From: Exilibacterium tricleocarpae
Lineage (GTDB): Bacteria > Pseudomonadota > Gammaproteobacteria > Pseudomonadales > Cellvibrionaceae
Direction: 5' to 3'
Length of the DNA stretch: 64,000 nucleotides
NCBI RefSeq assembly: GCF_007004655.1
Contig: NZ_ML660095.1
Location: 1-64,000 of the forward strand
Shown: positions 58,674 through 64,000 of the stretch, piece after piece
How positions within the stretch are numbered: position 1 is the first letter of the stretch
Layout of the letters: the number at the start of each line of letters is the position of its first letter
The notes under the pieces: generated by a model
Seen by the model: only the letters and a program-made list of their open reading frames with translations
Told to the model about the DNA's origin: nothing
Databases searched by the model: none
Translations under genes and position numbers: made by a program

Positions 58674-60071
58674 ATGAGTATGACAGCCTCAACAGTGACG
58701 TCTGCTTCAATAATAAGAAACGTGAAACGGCTGCTTAGGCACTCGTTGCTGGCCTTGCCCCTGGCTATGGTGCCGGCGCTTGGCAGTGTGGTGATGCAGG
58801 AGCTGGGGCAGGAGGGTTTCACCGCCGGCTCAGCGTTTGCGCAGCAGGACGAGAAGCAAAAGCCCAAGTACAAAACCCGCAAGACCCCGGCGCTGCGCGA
58901 AAGTGTTTTTAAGAAGTTCGCCGTGGTGCAGGAGTTGGTCAGTCCCGAAGAAGAGGGCGCTAAGCCGAATTTCCCCAAGGCGCTGGAAGAGTTGAAAGAT
59001 ATTCAAAAAGGGACTGATAAATTCAACAAGTACGAGAAAGCCCAGCTATACAACTACTTCGGCTTCGTTTATTACACCCTCGAGAACTATAAGGAAGCTA
59101 TCCGTTATTACAAGTTGGTGGTGGCGCAGAGCCCTGAGATTCCCATCGGTTTGGAACAGGGCACCATGTACACCATCGCCCAGCTCTATTTCGTACTCGA
59201 AGACTACCCCAACGCCATCAAGGCACTGTTAGCCTGGATGGAGGTGGCGCCTATCGTCGGTTCCGACTCCCATATCCTGCTGGCACAGGCCTACTATCAG
59301 TCCAACCAGATGGGGCCGGCGCTTAAGCATACCAATATCGCGATCGACGATTGGGAAGGTAGGAACAAAATACCCAAGGAAAACTGGTATTCCCTGCAGC
59401 GTGCGCTCTACTACGATAAAAATGACTATAAAAAAGTGATCAATATCCTCGAGAAGATGGTGCGTCACTACCCGAAAATGACTTACTGGAGACAGTTGGC
59501 GGGTATGTACGGCTCCGTTAACCGCGAGAAGGATCAACTCTATGCCATGGAAGCCCTGTATGTGATGGGTGGCCTGAACAAGGAGAAGGAGCTGCTCAAT
59601 CTGGCTTATCTGCTGATGGGTGAGGAAGTGCCCTACAAGGCGGCCAAGGTAGTGGGTAAAGGTCTCAAAGACAAGATCGTCGAGCCGACCTCCAAGAATC
59701 TGGAATTCTATGCGCAGGCATTGCGTCTGGCCCAGGAAGTCGAGGATTCCATCCCGGTGATGGCCCGTGCTGCGAGGAAGTCTGACAAGGGTGATTTATT
59801 TGCTCGCCTGGCCGGTATTTATCTCGATAACGACCAGAATAAAGAAGCGCTTGAAGCGGCGGCGGATGCTATCAAGAAAGGCGGCGTTAAGCGTATGGAT
59901 CAGCTCTACGTGGTGCAGGGTATGGCGCGGGCCAACCTGGGTCGTTATGAGGCTGCGCTGAAGGATTTTAACCAGTGTGCCAAGGATAAGCGCAGTAAGA
60001 AGACCTGCACCCAGTGGGCCAAGTATATCGAGAGTGAAATCAAGCGCGAGAAGCAGCTTGCGGCCAGTTGA
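58674..60071 (+). CDS. Exported TPR protein of the TonB2-type operon
   Basis: 465 aa from the ATG at 58674, preceded by GGAGGTGG; an ATG at 58659 abuts the tonB stop but lacks a ribosome site. Signal or anchor region about 20-50, cleavage near 'GSAFAQ'. Several TPR-like helical repeats from residue 90 ('AQLYNYFGFVYYTLENYKEAIRYYKLVV', 'GRYEAALKDFNQCAKD'). Such proteins close DUF3450-ttpC-exbBD-tonB operons; role unknown, perhaps scaffold. Confidence 0.88.
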   Translation: MSMTASTVTSASIIRNVKRLLRHSLLALPLAMVPALGSVVMQELGQEGFTAGSAFAQQDEKQKPKYKTRKTPALRESVFKKFAVVQELVSPEEEGAKPNFPKALEELKDIQKGTDKFNKYEKAQLYNYFGFVYYTLENYKEAIRYYKLVVAQSPEIPIGLEQGTMYTIAQLYFVLEDYPNAIKALLAWMEVAPIVGSDSHILLAQAYYQSNQMGPALKHTNIAIDDWEGRNKIPKENWYSLQRALYYDKNDYKKVINILEKMVRHYPKMTYWRQLAGMYGSVNREKDQLYAMEALYVMGGLNKEKELLNLAYLLMGEEVPYKAAKVVGKGLKDKIVEPTSKNLEFYAQALRLAQEVEDSIPVMARAARKSDKGDLFARLAGIYLDNDQNKEALEAAADAIKKGGVKRMDQLYVVQGMARANLGRYEAALKDFNQCAKDKRSKKTCTQWAKYIESEIKREKQLAAS

Positions 60072-60102
60072 ATCAAAGCCTGGGCGTAACGTGAAGTAGA
60101 TC

Positions 60103-60134
60103 ATAGGCCGCATTATTGCGGCCTATTTATTTTA
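60103..60134 (+). terminator. Terminator of the TonB operon
   Basis: Perfect 10-bp stem ATAGGCCGCA/TGCGGCCTAT with a TTAT loop, followed by TTATTTT. Confidence 0.9.
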
Positions 60135-60188
60135 GGGTGGGTATTTCTGCGTTGTAGCTGGGTCCGCTGGGGTCGGCGCTGTCTCAAA

Positions 60189-60560
60189 TGGCACCTCTTC
60201 CGGTGGCACGGTGCGGGGACGTAACTTTAGTTGCGTCCCCTTCGAGGGGGACCACTCCCCTGTGCCAGTAGCGACACTTGCAGGATACTGCGGGGGTGGT
60301 TTTAGTGTAGGGGAGTGGCACCATTCTAAGGGGACGCAACTAAAGTTACGTCCCCGCACCGTGCCGCCGGGGGTGGTGCCGTTAAGAAAGGGGAGTGGCA
60401 CCATTCTAGGGGGACGCAACTGAAGTTACGTCCCCGCACCGTGCCGCCGGAGGTGGTGCCGTTAAGAAAGGGGAGTGGCACCATTCTAGGGGGACGCAAC
60501 TGAAGTTACGTCCCCGCACCGTGCCGCCGGAGGCGGTGCCTTTAGAAAAGGGAGTGGCAC
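60189..60560. repeat. REP-like array: three 80-bp direct repeats plus one inverted copy
   Basis: Units at 60310-60389, 60390-60469 and 60470-60549 are nearly identical, with a partial fourth at 60550. An inverted, diverged copy lies at 60189-60266. Each unit has a GGGGACGCAACT...AGTTACGTCCCC hairpin and the CCCCGCACCGTGCCGCCGG core also found after ptsP. The layout is that of a BIME cluster. Short open frames through it are by-products of the repeats. Confidence 0.92.
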
Positions 60561-60571
60561 GACTCTATACA

Positions 60572-60991
60572 CTAGTGTTTGAGGCTTTTTCTCAGGTTAT
60601 ACACGCCCTCCGGTTCCCCAGTCTCACCGGTCGCCCGGTAGCCCCGGCTGCGGTAAAACGCCACTGCCTGAACGCTGGTGGTCTGCAGCCGCAACTCAGT
60701 TATACCGTGCGTACGGGCATAGTCCTCGAACGAGTCGAGTAAGCGGCTGCCGACACCGCAATGGCGTACCGGCCGGCTTACCCAAAGGTCCTCGATGTAA
60801 AGCACCCCGGCCCTGACTTCGGCGATCACGCCGGCCACCATGGTGCCGCCGTCGTCATTGACGTAGGCGGCTATCCTCTGTCTCTGGGTCTCGTTTGAGG
60901 CCGGATGGTTGAAATGGCTGTTGCCGTCCCGCAGGGCGATGCAATATTCGTTAATGGGGGTGTCGGGTTTGGTAAAGTGAAGTTTCTTCAT
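60572..60991 (-). CDS. GNAT-family N-acetyltransferase
   Basis: 139 aa. The start at 60991 has AAGGA 7 nt upstream; a GTG two codons earlier is less likely. Acetyl-CoA-binding motif A: 'VLYIEDLWVSRPVRHCGVGSRLLDSFEDYARTHGITELRLQTT', and motif B 'AVAFYRSRGYRATGE'. Substrate unknown. Lies downstream of argA on the same strand, behind a terminator. Confidence 0.85.
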   Translation of the reverse strand: MKKLHFTKPDTPINEYCIALRDGNSHFNHPASNETQRQRIAAYVNDDGGTMVAGVIAEVRAGVLYIEDLWVSRPVRHCGVGSRLLDSFEDYARTHGITELRLQTTSVQAVAFYRSRGYRATGETGEPEGVYNLRKSLKH

Positions 60992-61029
60992 TCTCACGTC
61001 CTTGTATGAATGATGATAAAAAATTGAAT

Positions 61030-61066
61030 ACCGCCGAAGGCTGTTTTGCCGGTAAGGCGGTTTTTT
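61030..61066. terminator. Bidirectional terminator-like hairpin after argA
   Basis: ACCGCC/GGCGGT arms (61030-61035, 61056-61061) with inner pairing; T runs follow on both strands (six T on the plus strand, ATTCAATTTTTT on the minus). Confidence 0.6.
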
Positions 61067-61081
61067 AATTTAGGGAATTTA

Positions 61082-62440
61082 TCAGGTGGACACAAGACTC
61101 CTGACAAATATTTTAGAGTTGCGCTGATAGTTATAAAGCGATTGCCTGCTGTCAGGCAAATCGTCAACCCCGCCGGCGGCGAAACCCTGTTCGACAAACC
61201 AGTGTGCGGTTTGGGTCGTAAGGGTAAACAGCGTGCGCAGTTTCAAACGCCGGGCCTGCCGTTCGATATGGGTGAGCAGCTTGGCGGCACGGCCGCCGTT
61301 GCGGTAGTCGCTGTGGGTGACCACACAGGCCAGCTCCCCGGTGAATTTTTCCGGATAGGGATAGAGCGCGGCGCAGGCGACAATCATGCCGTCCTTTTCC
61401 ATAACCGTGAAGTGATCGACCTCGGTCTCCAGCAGTTCGCGGGAGCGGCGCACCAGTATCCCCTGCTCCTCCAAAGGTGAGATCAGTTCAATGATACCGC
61501 CGACATCGTCGATACGCGCCCGGCGCACGACTTCGTAGCTGTCGCGATAGACCATGGTGCCGCGACCGTCGCGGGTAAACAGCTCCTTGATCAGCGCGCC
61601 GTCTTCGCTGTAGCTGATAATCTGCGCCCGGGTAACGCCCCGGCTGCACGCCTGCCGGCAGGCGTGCAGCACCTCGTAGGCGTCGGCATTGCCGGCGTTT
61701 GCCGCCAGCAGGTCGGCGCATTGGCGCAGATTCAACTCCCGCACCAGTTTTTGCCGCCGGTCGCGAATACCGCCGCCGGCGTTAAAGGCGATAAGCTTAT
61801 CGGCCCCCAACGCGACGGCGACTTCGGTGGCGACGTCGGTACAGGCCAGGTTGAATACCTCACCGGTCGGCGAATAGCCCAATGGCGACAGCAGGACTAC
61901 AGCATTGCCCGCCAGCGCCCGGTGGACGGCATCGCTGTCGATGCGGCGCACCTGGCCGGTGTGCTGCAGGTCGATGCCGTCGCGCACTCCCAGCGGTTTG
62001 GCGGTGATGAAATTACCGCTGACCACACGGATATAGGCACCGTGCATCGGGGAATTCGGCAGCCCTGTCGACAGGGCTGCTTCAATAGCGGTGCGGGTGG
62101 CGCCCGCAGCTTCGGCGACATGGGTCATGCTGCGCTGGTCGGTAATGCGCAGGTTGTTGTGGAAGCTCGATTCGGTGCCGGCTGCCCGCAGGCGTGCGTC
62201 AATCTGCGGGCGTGTTCCGTGCACCAACACCAGCCGTACGCCGAGACTGGTGAGCAGGGTGATGTCGTGCACAATATTGTCGAAATTGCGATGCTCCAGC
62301 GCGGCTCCCGGCAGCATCAAGACAAACGTCTTACCGCGGTGAGTATTGATATAGGGAGACGACTGGCGAAACCAGTCGACATAGGCCTGGTTTGCATCGG
62401 TTTGCTCGTCTGGCTTGGCGGGGGGGGGTTGATGGTCCAT
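61082..62440 (-). CDS. argA: N-acetylglutamate synthase
   Basis: 452 aa. First step of arginine synthesis: acetyl-CoA plus glutamate. N-terminal amino-acid-kinase-like domain ('VRLVLVHGTRPQIDARL', 'ADKLIAFNAGGG') and C-terminal GNAT domain ('FTVMEKDGMIVACAALYPYPEKFTGELACVVTHSDYRNGGRAAKLLTHIERQARRL'). Classic ArgA layout. argE lies 43 nt upstream on the same strand. Confidence 0.96.
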   Translation of the reverse strand: MDHQPPPAKPDEQTDANQAYVDWFRQSSPYINTHRGKTFVLMLPGAALEHRNFDNIVHDITLLTSLGVRLVLVHGTRPQIDARLRAAGTESSFHNNLRITDQRSMTHVAEAAGATRTAIEAALSTGLPNSPMHGAYIRVVSGNFITAKPLGVRDGIDLQHTGQVRRIDSDAVHRALAGNAVVLLSPLGYSPTGEVFNLACTDVATEVAVALGADKLIAFNAGGGIRDRRQKLVRELNLRQCADLLAANAGNADAYEVLHACRQACSRGVTRAQIISYSEDGALIKELFTRDGRGTMVYRDSYEVVRRARIDDVGGIIELISPLEEQGILVRRSRELLETEVDHFTVMEKDGMIVACAALYPYPEKFTGELACVVTHSDYRNGGRAAKLLTHIERQARRLKLRTLFTLTTQTAHWFVEQGFAAGGVDDLPDSRQSLYNYQRNSKIFVRSLVST

Positions 62441-62483
62441 GACTTTCGCTTTGGGTCGTATCGATACCTTGTGGCCGGTCAGG

Positions 62484-63623
62484 TTAAAGGCAAAACTCCC
62501 GGATCAGTCCCGTCAATAAGGACACTGCCGGATCAATTTGTTTTTGCTCCATAAATTCATCGGGTTGGTGCGCCTGGTCGATCGAGCCCGGCCCCATCAC
62601 TATGGTTTCCATACCCAACTGCTGCAAAAAAGGCGCTTCGGTGGCAAAGGCCACGCTGGCGGCGGTGTGGCCGGTGAGACGCTCCGCTGCCTGCACCAGA
62701 CGCGAGTCCGGCGCCTGTTCATAGGCGGCAACACCGCCAAACAAGCTCACCAATTCTATCGCGCCCTCGCTGCCGAGCGGCCGCAGGCGGGCCTCGATCT
62801 GCGCCCGCAGTTCATCGCGATGCATGCCCGGCAACGGCCGCAGATCAAACTGCAGCTCGCAGTGCCCGCAGATGCGATTCGGGTTGTCACCGCCGTGAAT
62901 ACAACCGAGGTTCAAGGTGGGCACTTCTATCTCAAAACCCGGGTTGCGGTACTTGTCCTGCAACTCGCGGCGAAAGGCGAGCAGCTCGCCCAGAACGACA
63001 TGCATGGTCTCCAGGGCATTGTCGCCGAGGTGGGGGTTCGAGGAGTGCCCCGCCTGCCCGCGCACCCTGACTGCCTCCATCATAATACCCTTGTGCATGC
63101 GAATCGGTTTCAGGCCGGTGGGCTCGCCCACCACGGCGTAGCGCGCCTGCGGGCGACCCTGGGCCGCCAGCTCCCGGGCGCCGCTCATGGAACTCTCCTC
63201 GTCGGCAGTGGCGAGAATAATGAGTGGCTGTTGCAGGGGCGTGTCGATGAAACGGCGCGCCGCTTCGATGGCAATGGGAAAGAAGCCCTTCATATCGGTG
63301 GCGCCGAGGCCGTAAAACCGCTGGTCCCGATCGAGCAGGGTAAAAGGGTCCTGTTGCCAGCGATTGGCGTCATAGGGAACGGTATCGGTATGGCCCGCCA
63401 GCACCAGCCCGCCGGGACCCCGGCCCCGGGTGGCAATCAAATTGGCTTTGTTGGGCCGGTCGGGGACGGGCATGATTTCGATGTCGAAATCGATGCTCTC
63501 CAGCCAGGCCGCCAGCAGCTCGATAACATTGCGATTGCCCATGTCCCAATCGGGTAGATGGCTGCTCACCGAGGGGGTGGCTACTAGCTGAATCAGTTGA
63601 TCGGTCAACGAGGGTATTGGCAT
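62484..63623 (-). CDS. argE: Acetylornithine deacetylase
   Basis: 379 aa. M20 peptidase-like zinc enzyme releasing ornithine. Metal-site motifs: 'LVLAGHTDTVPYD', 'GLGATDMKGFFPIAIEA', 'ATADEESSMSGARELA', 'AVVGEPTGLKPIRMHKG', dimerisation domain with 'RGQAGHSSNPHLGDNA'. First gene of the leftward argE-argA pair. Confidence 0.95.
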   Translation of the reverse strand: MPIPSLTDQLIQLVATPSVSSHLPDWDMGNRNVIELLAAWLESIDFDIEIMPVPDRPNKANLIATRGRGPGGLVLAGHTDTVPYDANRWQQDPFTLLDRDQRFYGLGATDMKGFFPIAIEAARRFIDTPLQQPLIILATADEESSMSGARELAAQGRPQARYAVVGEPTGLKPIRMHKGIMMEAVRVRGQAGHSSNPHLGDNALETMHVVLGELLAFRRELQDKYRNPGFEIEVPTLNLGCIHGGDNPNRICGHCELQFDLRPLPGMHRDELRAQIEARLRPLGSEGAIELVSLFGGVAAYEQAPDSRLVQAAERLTGHTAASVAFATEAPFLQQLGMETIVMGPGSIDQAHQPDEFMEQKQIDPAVSLLTGLIREFCL

Positions 63624-63885
63624 GGGTGCTACTTGCCTTACAGCGTGTCAGTGTCGTCAATGTAACAAAACCTATGGGGCCCGGCTACCTGGCCGTGATG
63701 GCGGTGAGCCGTTGCCATTCATGGCAATATGCCGCCGCTGCCGGGCACGGCTATCCGCAAAGTGTTAGCTGCCCGGCATTTTATGCGGGCGGCGCCCGGA
63801 TATATCGACCTGAGTGAGACCCCGGTTGTGTCGCGGGGCCTGCAATCGGTCTACAATCCGTGAAGTTCTTTATCGCGGGGGAATT

Positions 63886-64000
63886 ATGGCTGGGGCAGCA
63901 GTGATGGACAGAGCGCTCGATCTGCGCAGTTTGATCAACGACCTGGTGGCGGATCGGCGCCTGGACCAGGAGGCGGCCAATATGCTGCTGGGGGCCAGCC
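63886..64000 (+). CDS. Start of a gene running off the right edge (GspE/PilB-type ATPase suspected)
   Basis: 38 codons from the ATG at 63886 behind GGGGG ('MAGAAVMDRALDLRSLINDLVADRRLDQEAANMLLG...'). A TACAAT box lies at 63852-63857. Some gammaproteobacteria have a GspE/PulE-family ATPase gene close to argE, and the 'LRSLINDLVADRRLDQEAANMLLG' opening fits that family's N-terminal domain, but too little is visible for certainty. The region 63624-63885 has no other gene. Confidence 0.55.
   Translation, partial: MAGAAVMDRALDLRSLINDLVADRRLDQEAANMLLGAS

Noticed and set aside
60310-60549. CRISPR array or coding repeats
   Set aside because: Units abut at 80 bp with no variable spacers, and contain REP-type hairpins; frames through them lack starts.

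Overview
The window looks like a gammaproteobacterial chromosome, most like the Pseudomonas/Cellvibrionales part of the class. The gene order rppH-ptsP ... lgt-thyA-folA, yrfG/hslR/hslO/pckA and argA-argE is typical of that group, and a TtpC-type TonB energiser operon is present. The backbone is GC-rich. The interval from about 25.2 to 38.3 kb is AT-rich, full of broken or unknown genes, and holds a large tRNA array, so it reads as an acquired island. Species cannot be fixed from this sequence.

Layout. 0-0.4 kb: tail of a decayed IS5-type transposase. 0.5-13.9 kb: housekeeping genes (trhA, a VanZ-like gene, a PilU-type ATPase fused to a DUF4136-like domain, pckA, hslO, DUF4124 protein, S1C protease, hslR, yrfG, cysQ, gloA and small proteins) with three unrelated palindromic elements. 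14-15.6 kb: a DASH cryptochrome followed at once by a small Cys-rich protein gene. 16.2-25.2 kb: a catabolic locus. A GntR regulator, isochorismatase-like hydrolase, PfkB kinase, nucleoside phosphorylase, SIS protein and aldehyde dehydrogenase run leftward in near-overlapping order. A TonB-dependent receptor and an MFS transporter run rightward from the same control region. Together they look like uptake and breakdown of a nucleoside-like N-glycoside.

25.2-33.2 kb: accessory genes, including a 512-aa and a 212-aa protein I cannot assign, a frameshifted XRE regulator, a second copy of an MFS 3' end, a secreted multidomain esterase-like protein and a slipin-like pseudogene. 33.2-38.0 kb: about 30 tRNA or tRNA-like genes, all on the minus strand, with an HNH nuclease and a small cREC-like receiver protein among them. 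The readable anticodons cover all 20 amino acids, nearly one isoacceptor each. At least seven of these tRNAs carry extra sequence, usually 15-16 nt and usually in the T arm. One Ala tRNA has 69 extra nt, and one 240-nt RNA is closed by a tRNA-like acceptor stem. This is the most unusual system in the window.

38.5-64 kb: backbone again: tRNA-Phe, yggX, mutY, a Fur-box-preceded ferric-iron ABC importer (binding protein and permease only), gcvT, gcvH, rlmI, an imelysin-like lipoprotein, a HAD phosphatase, rppH, ptsP, NRDE protein, lgt, thyA, folA, the DUF3450-ttpC-exbB-exbD-tonB-TPR operon, an 80-bp REP-like array, a GNAT acetyltransferase, argA, argE, and the start of a gene at the right edge.
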